From positions 1 to 64,000 of the forward strand of contig NZ_LGTQ01000005.1 of NCBI RefSeq assembly GCF_001306455.1: a stretch of 64,000 nucleotides of DNA. The letters are read 5' to 3'. The position numbers and the translations under genes are program-made. The stretch is from Jiulongibacter sediminis. Its GTDB lineage: Bacteria; Bacteroidota; Bacteroidia; Cytophagales; Spirosomataceae. Shown in pieces: positions 24,830 to 33,714 of this stretch; position 1 is the stretch's first letter, and each line of letters opens with the position of its first letter. The notes under the pieces were generated by a model that saw nothing but the letters and a program-made list of their open reading frames with translations, was not told the DNA's origin and searched no databases.

Positions 24830-25039
24830 AGAAGTATTGTCTCTTTTGGAAACAATGGATGGTTCAGCAAAGGAAAGCGTCGACGGCGGGCCTGTTTTTT
24901 AAGGTTGTCTTGTCAAATTGCGATTCAGTTTCTAAAAGTCTGAGGTTTTAGGTCAATGAAAGAAGTTTTGCCCGCATTCGTCTTTTTGAAGCGTAATTCA
25001 GGGATTTATTCAATAATTTAAACCTGAAAAATCAACCCT

Positions 25040-26197
25040 ATGCATAGAAAACAGTTTTTCTTGATCGCTTTTTTGTCTTTTGGTACCAATATTTTTGCTC
25101 AGCAAGAGCAGGTAAACATTGACTGGAGGCCTCACCGGAAAACGCTCGATATCCCGATTCCCTACAGTGCTGGTGTGGTATCGCCGCTGGTGCATGATGA
25201 TCGTACGGTAACCATCAAACTCAAAGCACCTGAAGCCAGCTCGGTTTCGGTAGTTGGTTTACCCGGTGGGGAGCGTGAATTATCTCTTCAAGATGAAGGT
25301 ATTTGGGAAGTGAAACTTGGTCCGCTTGAACCGGACATTTATATCTACCGCTTGAAGGTGGACGGTGTGACTGCCCCGGATCCGAATAACAGTTTTGTAG
25401 GTATGGCTAACCAGCCTCCCTACAGTAAGCTTTATGTACATGGTAATGAACCTCAGTACTTTGATATCAAGAACGTGCCTCACGGAAGTGTCACCCGTCA
25501 TTTTTATCATTCTGATGTAACCAATGGTACACGTGAACTGTTTGTCTATACTCCACCAGGATATGATGCGGCTAATGAATATCCTGTGCTTTATCTCGCT
25601 GGTGGAAGCGGAGAATTAGCTCAGAATTGGATGATAGAAGGTCGTGCTAATTTTATCATGGATAACCTTCTGGCTGATGGAAAAGTTGAGCCCATGCTGA
25701 TTGTGGTACCCAATAATCAGCTGTTACACAGGATGCATCCTGATCATGTTAACCTTACTTTTGATCTTTTTGAAAGAGACTTGAAGGAGCACATTATCCC
25801 ATTTGTGGATTCCAATTACAGCACCATAGAAAACAAGCATGGTCGGGCACTGAGTGGACTCTCTATGGGTGGCCGACATAGCATGATCATTGGTCTCAGA
25901 AACCTCGATACTTTTGGCTCGTTCGGAATCATGAGTGCCGGTGATGCCGAGGCAGAAGAGACCTTAAAGGACTTTTTGAATGATCCCGCGGCGAATGAAA
26001 AAGTAGATTATCTGCTTGTGGGTCAGGGACCTTTGGAGGCCACAAACCGCATGGGTGAAAGGGTGTTTGCTTTAACAAAAGCTTTTGATAATCATGGGAT
26101 TAAATACGAATACTATGATGAAAAAGGCGGAGCTCATGAATGGAAAACCTGGCGTCAGCTTTTGTATGCTAAATTATTACCTGAGCTCTGGCGTTAA
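25040..26197 (+). CDS. Secreted CE1-like esterase with N-terminal beta domain
   Basis: 385 residues with a signal peptide (ending NIFAQ). Residues 35-125 form an early-set/CBM48-like beta domain (TVTIKLKAPEASSVSVVG, LEPDIYIYRLKVDG). The C-terminal catalytic part is an Esterase-D/feruloyl-esterase fold with LFVYTPPGYD, VLYLAGGSGE and the serine elbow GLSMGGRH. The histidine is in GGAHEW. This arrangement is common in xylan or pectin loci, where the enzyme removes acyl or feruloyl groups. It is followed after 35 bases by the DUF2264 gene, probably in one operon. Confidence 0.87.
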   Translation: MHRKQFFLIAFLSFGTNIFAQQEQVNIDWRPHRKTLDIPIPYSAGVVSPLVHDDRTVTIKLKAPEASSVSVVGLPGGERELSLQDEGIWEVKLGPLEPDIYIYRLKVDGVTAPDPNNSFVGMANQPPYSKLYVHGNEPQYFDIKNVPHGSVTRHFYHSDVTNGTRELFVYTPPGYDAANEYPVLYLAGGSGELAQNWMIEGRANFIMDNLLADGKVEPMLIVVPNNQLLHRMHPDHVNLTFDLFERDLKEHIIPFVDSNYSTIENKHGRALSGLSMGGRHSMIIGLRNLDTFGSFGIMSAGDAEAEETLKDFLNDPAANEKVDYLLVGQGPLEATNRMGERVFALTKAFDNHGIKYEYYDEKGGAHEWKTWRQLLYAKLLPELWR

Positions 26198-26232
26198 ATG
26201 GCAATGATAATTTTAAATCCTAAACCTTTACC

Positions 26233-27435
26233 ATGAACCTGAAATTTTTACTCGTTTCTTTTTTTCTTGTAACTCAGCTAAATGCTCAAACCATTCGTGA
26301 TCGATGGGTTGAAGAATTAGACAAAGTGGCCCGGCCGGTTCTTGAAAATCTGGCACAAGATCAGCTCAAAGCCCAAATGCCTGTTGAGCTTTCAGCACAT
26401 ATTGATAACCCGGATTCACGAAAACAGGTAGCCTACCTTGAAGCCGTTGGTAGAACAATCTCAGGCATATCCCCCTGGCTCATGAGCGAAGGTGGCTCTG
26501 AAAAAGAGATCACTTTGAGGGAAAAGTATAAACAATGGACTTTGGCCGGAATCAGGAATGCCGTTAACCCTAAGGCAAAAGATTATTTGCTGTGGGATGG
26601 TGGTCAACCATTGGTGGACGCTTCTTTTTTTGCATTAGGACTGGTTCGCTGCCCATGGATTTGGGAGAACCTCGATCAGGAAACAAAAGCCATGACGGTT
26701 GCCGCTCTCAACCAATCCCAGCATATCGTGCCGGTCTACAGTAATTGGATCCTTTTTTCAGCCATGATTGAAGCTTTTTATGCTCAAAATGAGCTGACCT
26801 ATGATCCGGTAAGAATTGAATACGGAATCCGGGAATTTACAGAGCACTGGAGTGTGGGAGATGGCCTTTTTTCAGACGGGAACAGTTTCGCTATGGACTA
26901 CTATAACAGTTATGTTATTCATCCGTATCTGTCGGCTATTGTGGAGGTAATGAGCAAAAAGACCCGGCGATATGATAAGCAAACTGAAAAAATTACCGAA
27001 ATGGGGCAAAGATATGCTCAGATTCAGGAAAGAAGCATTGCTCCAGATGGTTCATATCCGCTATATGGCCGGTCAATTGTTTACCGAGGAGGAGCTTTCC
27101 AGCATTTAGCCGATGCCGCTCTCAGAGAGAAACTGCCGTCTTCAATATCACCTTCACAGGTGAGGTCGGCCCTAACAGCTGTGCTGGAAAAAACTCTGGC
27201 TTGCCCTGACACTTATAATGACCAGGGCTGGCTGAATATCGGAGTCTGCGGATATCAGCCGGAAATCGCTGACTTTTATATCACAACAGGAAGCCTGTAC
27301 CTCTGTGCTAATATTTTTCTTCCATTGGGTCTGAATGCCGATCATGATTTCTGGACGACTCAAGAAGAGCCTTGGACTTCTAGAAAGGTTTTCGACGGAA
27401 TTGATGTTCCGGGTGATCATGCTTTACACAAGTAA
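26233..27435 (+). CDS. Secreted DUF2264 protein, putative carbohydrate-active enzyme
   Basis: 400 residues with a signal peptide (MNLKFLLVSFFLVTQLNAQ). The chain has an alpha/alpha-toroid look with conserved YLEAVGRTISGISPWL, YLLWDGGQPLVDASFFALG and SDGNSFAMDYYNSYVIHP blocks, the DUF2264 pattern. From memory, some members have been placed among glycoside hydrolases acting on uronic acids; this was not checked. It pairs with the upstream esterase, which supports a role in plant or algal polysaccharide breakdown. Confidence 0.8.
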   Translation: MNLKFLLVSFFLVTQLNAQTIRDRWVEELDKVARPVLENLAQDQLKAQMPVELSAHIDNPDSRKQVAYLEAVGRTISGISPWLMSEGGSEKEITLREKYKQWTLAGIRNAVNPKAKDYLLWDGGQPLVDASFFALGLVRCPWIWENLDQETKAMTVAALNQSQHIVPVYSNWILFSAMIEAFYAQNELTYDPVRIEYGIREFTEHWSVGDGLFSDGNSFAMDYYNSYVIHPYLSAIVEVMSKKTRRYDKQTEKITEMGQRYAQIQERSIAPDGSYPLYGRSIVYRGGAFQHLADAALREKLPSSISPSQVRSALTAVLEKTLACPDTYNDQGWLNIGVCGYQPEIADFYITTGSLYLCANIFLPLGLNADHDFWTTQEEPWTSRKVFDGIDVPGDHALHK

Positions 27436-27483
27436 ACAATGGCGGGAAATAAGTTTTTGCGTTCAGGGGAATAGCAAATGCAT

Positions 27484-27511
27484 AAAAAAAGCAGTCATTA
27501 AATGACCGCTT
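27484..27511 (-). terminator. Intrinsic terminator for the AraC gene
   Basis: On the minus strand, AGCGGTCATT/AATGACTGCT (one mismatch) is followed by seven T residues. It lies about 220 bases beyond the AraC stop codon, so the transcript has a long untranslated tail. Confidence 0.6.
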
Positions 27512-27541
27512 CCTGAAAAATTATAATGGACTTCTCGGCAG

Positions 27542-27571
27542 AAAAGGGGACTATCAGAAAGCCCCGTTTTC
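27542..27571 (+). terminator. Probable terminator for the esterase-DUF2264 unit
   Basis: AAAAGGGG/CCCCGTTTT with one bulged base, followed by CTATT. The loop is about 12 bases. It stands 107 bases after the DUF2264 stop codon. Confidence 0.45.
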
Positions 27572-27732
27572 TATTACACTAAATGTTATCAGGGCTATAC
27601 TCAAGATTTTCGTGTGGACTTACAGCGAAATGTCAAACGACATTTTAGATAACCTGTGCCAAAGATAATTCTTGGTTAGCTGAAATAACTTACTGAAATT
27701 GGCCAATAGCTTATGAAAAAGGTTCAAAGTGA

Positions 27733-28578
27733 CTATGGTTTCTTAAGCTGGTTTGGGCTGTAGCCAAATTTCTTTTTGAAAGCCGCACTAAAGTTTGATA
27801 AGTTTTTATATCCAAAGTCCAGATAAATATCAGTGGATTTTAGTTTGCCTTCTTCAAGAATAGCTTTGGCCCTTTGTAGCCTTTGATCCTGAAAATATTT
27901 TCCGGGAGCCACACCGTACTCATTAAAAAAATGTCTTTTGAAAGTGGAAAGACTCATATGGCATAAAAATGCCAGTTCTTCTATTTTGAGGTTTGCGAAG
28001 ATGTTTTGCTCAATTACCCTGCTGAAGTCTGAGGTGTGTGGTGATATTAAAGAGAACAGGTAGTCCTCGAACTTTTTATCATATTTATTGAGAAGGTAAA
28101 GTAAGAGTTCTTCCAGTTTTACCGAATTCATGTCATGAGCACGCGTAGTTGCTGATGAATTAATTGCTGATAGTGAATTAAGGTAAGAGTGAATGTATAA
28201 GTCATTCTCTATAATAAAATAAGCCTCTGATCGTCGGGAAGGTCTTTTCTTAATACAAGTTTTATCCAGAAAGTTTCGCAGTTGCTTATCAGAGAAGAAC
28301 AAGAGTTTACAGTAGTATAAATCAGAATTCTCCACCAGCATTTCTGACCAGAGCCAATTTCCTTTTTTAACAAGAAGAGACTGACCCATGTCTACCATAA
28401 CCGATGAATCAGCAAAGTGTATTTCTTTTCTTCCATTTTGAAGAAAACTAAACATATGCTGGCTAAGATTTACCTTGGTCTTGAAGACATCATTACTCAT
28501 CTTGAAATCATAGACCAAAATTTCCGGTTTAGGCGTATCCTGATTCAGGAACACTTCCGGTACATTCTGAATTGGCAT
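27733..28578 (-). CDS. AraC-family transcriptional regulator
   Basis: 281 residues. The C-terminal 100 residues are a standard double helix-turn-helix: LKIEELAFLCHMSLSTFKR, then STDIYLDFGYKNLSNFSAAFKKKFGYSPNQLKK in two pieces. The N-terminal 170 residues form a cupin-like sensor without a clear motif. It converges with the esterase-DUF2264 pair and may regulate it or a more distant locus. The effector is unknown. Confidence 0.9.
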   Translation of the reverse strand: MPIQNVPEVFLNQDTPKPEILVYDFKMSNDVFKTKVNLSQHMFSFLQNGRKEIHFADSSVMVDMGQSLLVKKGNWLWSEMLVENSDLYYCKLLFFSDKQLRNFLDKTCIKKRPSRRSEAYFIIENDLYIHSYLNSLSAINSSATTRAHDMNSVKLEELLLYLLNKYDKKFEDYLFSLISPHTSDFSRVIEQNIFANLKIEELAFLCHMSLSTFKRHFFNEYGVAPGKYFQDQRLQRAKAILEEGKLKSTDIYLDFGYKNLSNFSAAFKKKFGYSPNQLKKP

Positions 28579-28666
28579 TTGTTTTGGTAGTGGGTTACGG
28601 TCAAAATAAGGCTGAAAGTTAAATCAAAAAAATGGAATAAGTCTTTCGTATACAGGTAGTAAAGTG

Positions 28667-29053
28667 TCAGTTTTTCCAGTCTTGCCCACAGTTTAAGCAG
28701 CCAAACCTTTCTTTGGTGAAGGAGAATGGTAATCCCAGAAACAATTTTGATAACAAAAGAGCGACGCCCGTTTTCTTTTCTTTTTCTATGTTTTCTGAAC
28801 TACAATTTGGGCAGATAGGGCCTTCCGGTTTTTGAATTAATCCGGCTTCATTGAGGTGTTTTTTGGCCAGTTCCAGATCTTCCTGTTTTACCATGAGTTT
28901 AACACCCCCGAATGCCGGGCTTAAAAAGTGCTGAGCCTGAACGGTAAGCTCGTCTTTAAGGTAGGAGTGGATGCCTTCAGCATCCAGTTTTAGTTTCGCT
29001 ACCTGAGCCTCATGAGGGTAGGTGTAGGAGGTAAGGATGATCATTTCGCTCAT
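28667..29053 (-). CDS. DUF2007 protein with C-terminal zinc ribbon
   Basis: 128 residues. Residues 4-72 match the DUF2007 (putative signal-transducing, PII-like) pattern, with YPHEAQVAKLKLDAEGI, an FGGVKLMV strand and an ELAKKHLNEAGL helix. The C-terminus has two CxxC pairs (CPNCSSEN and CLNCGQDW), a zinc ribbon. It is separated by 20 bases from the DUF2185 gene. No pathway is assigned to the family. Confidence 0.75.
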   Translation of the reverse strand: MSEMIILTSYTYPHEAQVAKLKLDAEGIHSYLKDELTVQAQHFLSPAFGGVKLMVKQEDLELAKKHLNEAGLIQKPEGPICPNCSSENIEKEKKTGVALLLSKLFLGLPFSFTKERFGCLNCGQDWKN

Positions 29054-29073
29054 ATTGCTCTCTTTTCATATGA

Positions 29074-29397
29074 TTAATCCCTGAGTCGTCTGAAGTAGTC
29101 CTGCCCTTCGGCCCTTTCCCATTCAGAGCCTATTGGCTTTTTAATCATTGGAATTATGGCTTTATCATAATTCGCCACCACATTAATATCACAGACCAGA
29201 GTATTCTCAGGGTCTGCCATGTAATTCTCATCTTCTGTACCTGACATAAACCGCCAGCCTGAGTCGTTTTCATCATCCGGCATTTCGCGATACATAAAGC
29301 CCACTTTCATGCCTTCAACAGTTATTTTATCTGTCACCATGCAGGTTTTCCCAGTGTCTAAGAGGTCTTCAAAGTCGGTAATAAGGTATTTTTTCAT
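29074..29397 (-). CDS. DUF2185 family protein
   Basis: 107 residues with the DUF2185 signature: KTCMVTDKITVEGMKVGFMYRE, GWRFMSGTEDENYM, NVVANYDKAIIPMI and GSEWERAEG (in pieces). Members are scattered in bacteria, sometimes as immunity proteins to toxins, but no toxin gene lies beside this one. It is probably cotranscribed with the DUF2007 gene. Function unknown. Confidence 0.7.
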   Translation of the reverse strand: MKKYLITDFEDLLDTGKTCMVTDKITVEGMKVGFMYREMPDDENDSGWRFMSGTEDENYMADPENTLVCDINVVANYDKAIIPMIKKPIGSEWERAEGQDYFRRLRD

Positions 29398-29485
29398 TTG
29401 ATTCGTAAAGACAATCGTTTTGTAAGTCTTGTAAAGATAGGACCTTAAAATTGACTTTTTTTGAATTTAGATTCAAAGGCGGGCA

Positions 29486-30103
29486 CTATTCCAGAATGGT
29501 AAAAAAGCCTCTCAATCCGCTAAGGATACTTTGTACTGCGTAGGAGGCCAGAATTAACCCCATAATTTTACTAATGACTGTAATGCCGTATTCACCAATT
29601 CTTTTTTGAACAAAGTTTGCCCCCAAAAGGATTAACATGGTGATAGCGACTACCACCATTACTAGTACAGTAGTAATAGCTTGTTGATCAATAGTGTACA
29701 GATGATTATCGGTTAATAAGACGACAGCCATTATTGCCCCCGGAGAGGCTATTGAAGGTATGGCTACAGGAAATATGGTGACATGTTTATAATCAGAAAT
29801 CATCATTTTTTCGGATTCTGGCTTGCCATCACCAAAGATCATGGTCAAGGCAAACAAAAAGAGAATAACTCCACCTGAAATCTGAAAGGCATCAAGGGTT
29901 ACTTCCATACCTTCAAGGATAATCTGACCCACCACAATGAAGAACAGTAGAATGAAAAAGGCAACGATTGAAGCTCTGATAGCCACTTTTGTCTTATGTT
30001 TCTGATCCAATTGCTTTGTTGCTTCCAGATAGACAGGAACAGAGCCAAGGGGGTCAATAACAGCAACGAGGAAAAGGATTTTTGTGATAATTTCGGTGAG
30101 CAT
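29486..30103 (-). CDS. MarC-family integral membrane protein
   Basis: 205 residues with six hydrophobic segments. The family marks are FLVAVIDPLGSVPVYL near the N-terminus, the second-half AIPSIASPGAIMAVVLLT motif, and the GANFVQKRIGEYGITVISKIMGLILASYAVQ region (seen in pieces). The true role of MarC proteins is unresolved, in spite of the old link to multiple antibiotic resistance. It stands alone. Confidence 0.88.
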   Translation of the reverse strand: MLTEIITKILFLVAVIDPLGSVPVYLEATKQLDQKHKTKVAIRASIVAFFILLFFIVVGQIILEGMEVTLDAFQISGGVILFLFALTMIFGDGKPESEKMMISDYKHVTIFPVAIPSIASPGAIMAVVLLTDNHLYTIDQQAITTVLVMVVVAITMLILLGANFVQKRIGEYGITVISKIMGLILASYAVQSILSGLRGFFTILE

Positions 30104-30286
30104 TTTAATTCTGGCTTTAGGATACCATTGATTACAATTTTAAGTGGGAAGGGGTTCGGCGGGAATTGAGAAAATTTTATGTCTGTAGTAGTCACTATAT
30201 CTCCGGATTACTTTCTCAAAATCATTGTTCCGTCAAGTAAATCATGAGATCATTTTGTATTTGCTGGAAGACAAACAATGGAATAT

Positions 30287-31585
30287 TTAATGATCCAGAA
30301 CAGAGCCGTCCTTATCCCACATTTCAGGGAATTCCCATTCAGGAACATTCCGTTCATTCTCAAAAATGTTTTCATCCAATTCAAGGCCAAGGCCCGGTCC
30401 GTCAAAATTACCTTTTACCATGATTTCGCCATTATTCATTGTTAGCGGTTTGGTAATATAACTTTTGCCTAAGTAGCTGCGTTCTACTCCATCGTCAGGG
30501 GCGGCCTGAAGACTCGGAAGCTCATGGCAAAGAAAATTAGGGATAGAGGCTGCCACATGCATAGAAGCCACGGCTCCTATCATTCCTTCTTTAGCATGTG
30601 GCAACATTCCAGCGTAATGTGCTTCAGCCAGAGTTGCTATCGATTTGAGCTCTGTTATGCCGCCGCAGTGGGTTATGTCCGGCTGCAAAAGAGAGGCTGC
30701 TTTGAGTTCGAGTAATTCTCTAAACTGCCATTTAGTGACCATTCTTTCACCTGTTGCAAAAGGTATATGCGTCTTTTTTGACATTTCGGCCATCAGTGGC
30801 AAATTTTGAAACTGTATCGGTTCTTCATAGAACCAAGGTTGAAATTTTTCCAAAGCCTTGATGATTAGCATTGAGGTTTGTGGCTGATGGTCGCCATGAA
30901 GCTCAATCCCCATATCCACCTTTGGCCCTATCACCTCACGAATAGCCGCAATGTTTTCTTCAATACCCTGAATAAAATCAGGGCTTTCTGCATATCGTGA
31001 AAGGCGACCACGGCTTGATGTAACCCCTACTTTCATTGAAGTGTAGCCCTCTGCCATAACTTTCTTTGCACCTTCGGGTGTTTGGGCCTGGCCATAGACT
31101 CTGATTCGGTCTCGGGTGAGTCCACCCAAAAGCTCATATATGGGTACTCCCAAGGCCTTTCCTTTGATATCCCACATCGCGATATCCACCGCAGATAAAG
31201 CGGAGGTCAGTATTATGCCGCCCCTGTAAAAGGCATGACGATAAATAGCCTGCCAGTGATGAGCCACTAGTCTGGGGTCTTTGCCAATCAGATATTTCTC
31301 AAGTTCCTGTATGGCGGCCATGGTTGTGGGTATGCGACCTTCAACTGTTCCTTCTCCCAAACCAATAATGCCTGCGTTAGTATACATTTTTACGAAAATG
31401 GTACGGAGCGTATGCACGGGGATGATCTCAAGTTTTGTGATTTTAAGATCATCTTTTGGGTCAATCAGGGCTTTGCTGTGATTTAACTTTTCTGGTTTAC
31501 CGGCATTTGCCTTTTCACTTAAGGCCAAAGAAGCCACGCCGGCAGAAATACCTTTGATCCAGTTTCGGCGGGAGAAGTTTTTCAT
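30287..31585 (-). CDS. Enolase-superfamily dehydratase, D-galactonate dehydratase-like
   Basis: 432 residues. A twin-arginine-type leader (SRRNWIKGISAG) predicts export through Tat. The mandelate racemase/muconate lactonizing N- and C-domains follow. The active-site marks are GIELHGDHQP (acidic ligand and histidine), WFYEEPI (second ligand), ATGERMVTKW (third ligand), PDITHCGGITE and the MLPHAKEG histidine, the pattern of the galactonate/gluconate dehydratase group. The exported location is unusual for that reaction. The order near GntP and myo-inositol oxygenase fits sugar-acid catabolism. The exact substrate is not shown. Confidence 0.82.
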   Translation of the reverse strand: MKNFSRRNWIKGISAGVASLALSEKANAGKPEKLNHSKALIDPKDDLKITKLEIIPVHTLRTIFVKMYTNAGIIGLGEGTVEGRIPTTMAAIQELEKYLIGKDPRLVAHHWQAIYRHAFYRGGIILTSALSAVDIAMWDIKGKALGVPIYELLGGLTRDRIRVYGQAQTPEGAKKVMAEGYTSMKVGVTSSRGRLSRYAESPDFIQGIEENIAAIREVIGPKVDMGIELHGDHQPQTSMLIIKALEKFQPWFYEEPIQFQNLPLMAEMSKKTHIPFATGERMVTKWQFRELLELKAASLLQPDITHCGGITELKSIATLAEAHYAGMLPHAKEGMIGAVASMHVAASIPNFLCHELPSLQAAPDDGVERSYLGKSYITKPLTMNNGEIMVKGNFDGPGLGLELDENIFENERNVPEWEFPEMWDKDGSVLDH

Positions 31586-31951
31586 TTCAAAAAGGGTTTG
31601 TTTTCAGTAAGATACATGGCTTGAAAGGCTTTTCAAACTCAACAAAACCTACCCCTAAAATGAATAGATCAATGGTGGTTTTTAAGTTGATTCTTTAAGA
31701 GGTTCGACTTAATAAAAATTCAAACACAACTTTTATCTCCGCAAAACTTGAGTTGCAACACTTGGAGTAATATTAGTTTTCTTTTAGCTTGATGAATACC
31801 CGAAGAATTCAGTGATCATTAAAGAACAGGATGAATACAACTTCACAGGCCCCATGCGGGTCAGAAAGACTATGATCCTTGAGAAAGGTACCATTACCAA
31901 AGGCGAATTTGTAGTTGATCCTTAACGAATTATGGGTTAGATCATATTGTT
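31586..31951. other. Gene-poor interval
   Basis: 366 bases between two minus-strand genes. It holds the orphan reading-frame fragment at 31788-31925. The rest, A/T-rich, has no convincing promoter, hairpin or gene. Confidence 0.6.
31788..31925 (+). pseudogene. Possible gene remnant or very short ORF
   Basis: An open frame with no ATG start encodes about 45 residues, with a coding-like sequence: DEYPKNSVIIKEQDEYNFTG, then PMRVRKTMILEKGTITKG, then EFVVDP and a stop. It is preceded by a TAG at 31785-31787. A GTG at 31812 could give 37 residues. It reads like the end of a beta-strand-rich protein on the strand opposite both neighbours. It was not matched to any family. Confidence 0.3.
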
Positions 31952-33463
31952 CTAGTTCGTCTGCCCAGCCTGCTTTTCAGCCTCTCTTTTAAGTTTTCTG
32001 ATAAGATACACGGCATAATCCAGCTGTGTATCACGACCTGAAATCAGCTGTAAAATAGTGGGGGTATATTGAACGTGAGGCTGAACTCCTTCAAACTCGT
32101 CTCCGTAACAAGTGGTATAATCCTTTGAGGTTGACATACCCACTGCCAGACCTGACCGGTTAAGTTCTATGTAGATAGGGTTGGCTCTGAAGATTTTAGT
32201 GCCGCCCGTCTCTTCGCCAATAATCAGGCCCATCTGGTAACATTGAAAAGTAGAGGCAAAACAAGAGGCAGCTGAGTAAGAATCACGATTGGTTAGAAGG
32301 TAGGTTTGACCTTTAAATTCTTCAATTTCTGTCTGTGGAGATTCATTATAGACCAGGGTCTCATCTGCAAAACTGCCGATAGGATTTCGTAGTAAGGCAT
32401 TCATGTCTAAATAATGCCTGCCGCCACTCAAAAAGTAGTAATTTGGTAAAGCGGGGTCAAGTTCAAGAAGTTTGTTTCGGTAGGTATCACTGATTTTCTG
32501 ACTGGTTTGAGCCATTGTTTTGAAATGATTCTCAGTGATATAATGAAAAAGCCCTGACGAAACCTTTGGCCAGCCGCCATAATTTCCTCTGATATCAATG
32601 ATCAGAGAGTGAATTTCATCTCTTCTGATTTTGCTAAATGTTTGAGCCAGAAATACCTGATAGGAGTTATAATCTGGTACCCGGAAAGCGAATATGCTGA
32701 TGAGGCCGATTCCATCAGCAATTTTCTCATAGTTATACGGCTCACTGGTACTGAGCTTAAGTTCACGGTCTTTTCTGTTTTCTTTCACGGCCTTTTTCCA
32801 TTCGCGGTAATCCATATTCTTAACACTCACCTTTTCAGGCCGTTCTACAAAATACTCCAGCTCAGTATCTGCTGAGTGATCAAAGGCTGCATAAAGAAAA
32901 CTCTCAAAAGAATTATCAATCAACGTATTTCTGAAAGGCGTTAGCTCGTATGAAATGTAGGGATCAATTCTATTGAGAAAGCTATCTACGCTTATTCCGT
33001 TTATAGCCAGAATTTTAGCTCCTTCCGGAATCTCCTGAGTGCCGTAATTCTTAATGATATAAAGTTGATTGTCATTGGTTAGATGAACCTTTAGCGGAAA
33101 AGCCCCCACCTCTTTTCTTGCGGTGTTTACCCACATTTCCGGAAGTCGCACAGAGCTATGCCCGTCTTTGATTAAAGCGATCATGGAAGCAGCTTCTCTG
33201 TAGAAGTCGAGCTTGGTATGAGGCTGGTCAAAAGTAGCCTTGATTTCTTCTGCTTTCTTTAAAAATTCTTCCTCTGAAATATGTGTGTACGGATCTGGGT
33301 GAGCCTCAACACTCTTGAGCAAAACCTCAAAATCAATCTCTAAATCATGTTGAGAAAGCTCTTTAAAAAGCTGAGCAAAAGAAGATTGGATGGTAAGAAA
33401 TAGAAAAATGAGAAGAAGGGTGGTTCTTTTGAAAGTCAATGTGCTAGTGGTTTTTCTTTGCAA
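31952..33463 (-). CDS. Secreted S41-family (tail-specific protease-like) peptidase
   Basis: 503 residues. The N-terminal signal peptide ends in SSFAQ. A helical cap domain (about 38-120) precedes an S41 core: IGLISIFAFRVPDY, SLIIDIRGNYGG, the nucleophile region TNRDSYSAASCFAS and GEETGGTKIF. A PDZ-like stretch with GAKILAINGISVDSF lies in the middle. Members of this Bacteroidota group process secreted proteins; the substrate is unknown. The frame starts with TTG at 33463, and another TTG at 33439 gives an equally good signal peptide, so the start is uncertain. Confidence 0.82.
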   Translation of the reverse strand: MQRKTTSTLTFKRTTLLLIFLFLTIQSSFAQLFKELSQHDLEIDFEVLLKSVEAHPDPYTHISEEEFLKKAEEIKATFDQPHTKLDFYREAASMIALIKDGHSSVRLPEMWVNTARKEVGAFPLKVHLTNDNQLYIIKNYGTQEIPEGAKILAINGISVDSFLNRIDPYISYELTPFRNTLIDNSFESFLYAAFDHSADTELEYFVERPEKVSVKNMDYREWKKAVKENRKDRELKLSTSEPYNYEKIADGIGLISIFAFRVPDYNSYQVFLAQTFSKIRRDEIHSLIIDIRGNYGGWPKVSSGLFHYITENHFKTMAQTSQKISDTYRNKLLELDPALPNYYFLSGGRHYLDMNALLRNPIGSFADETLVYNESPQTEIEEFKGQTYLLTNRDSYSAASCFASTFQCYQMGLIIGEETGGTKIFRANPIYIELNRSGLAVGMSTSKDYTTCYGDEFEGVQPHVQYTPTILQLISGRDTQLDYAVYLIRKLKREAEKQAGQTN

Positions 33464-33575
33464 AATATTGAATGTGTGGTTGGTTTCAAAAAGTTGGCAC
33501 TACTAAAGTAAAGTATTGATATCGTGGGCAGAGTTAGTTTGGCCATTACCTCTTTTGTAATGGGTGAGCCTGACT

Positions 33576-33657
33576 GTTCTAGACTCAGCTCGAACTGACG
33601 GTAAGATTAAAGCTTTTTAGCTTTTATTAGTTGTCAGTTCGAGCGAGAGTTGAGAAC
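33576..33657. repeat. REP-like palindromic element
   Basis: Imperfect 24-25 base inverted arms: the left contains GCTCGAACTGAC, the right its complement GTCAGTTCGAGC, and both extend outward to GTTCT/AGAAC ends. Between them is a second hairpin, AAAGCT-TTTT-AGCTTT. Elements with this TCAGTTCGAGC core are common between genes in Bacteroidota genomes. Only one copy is seen in this window. It may also terminate gntP, which ends 58 bases away. Confidence 0.65.
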
Positions 33658-33714
33658 CTCTTCTTAGTACAAAGGCTAAGGCCCAAATGTTTGATAGGAT
33701 GTACTTTTTTAAAT

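Noticed and set aside
27628-27645. AAATGTC/GACATTT hairpin between DUF2264 and AraC
   Set aside because: No T-run or promoter lies next to it. It could be chance in this A/T-rich DNA.
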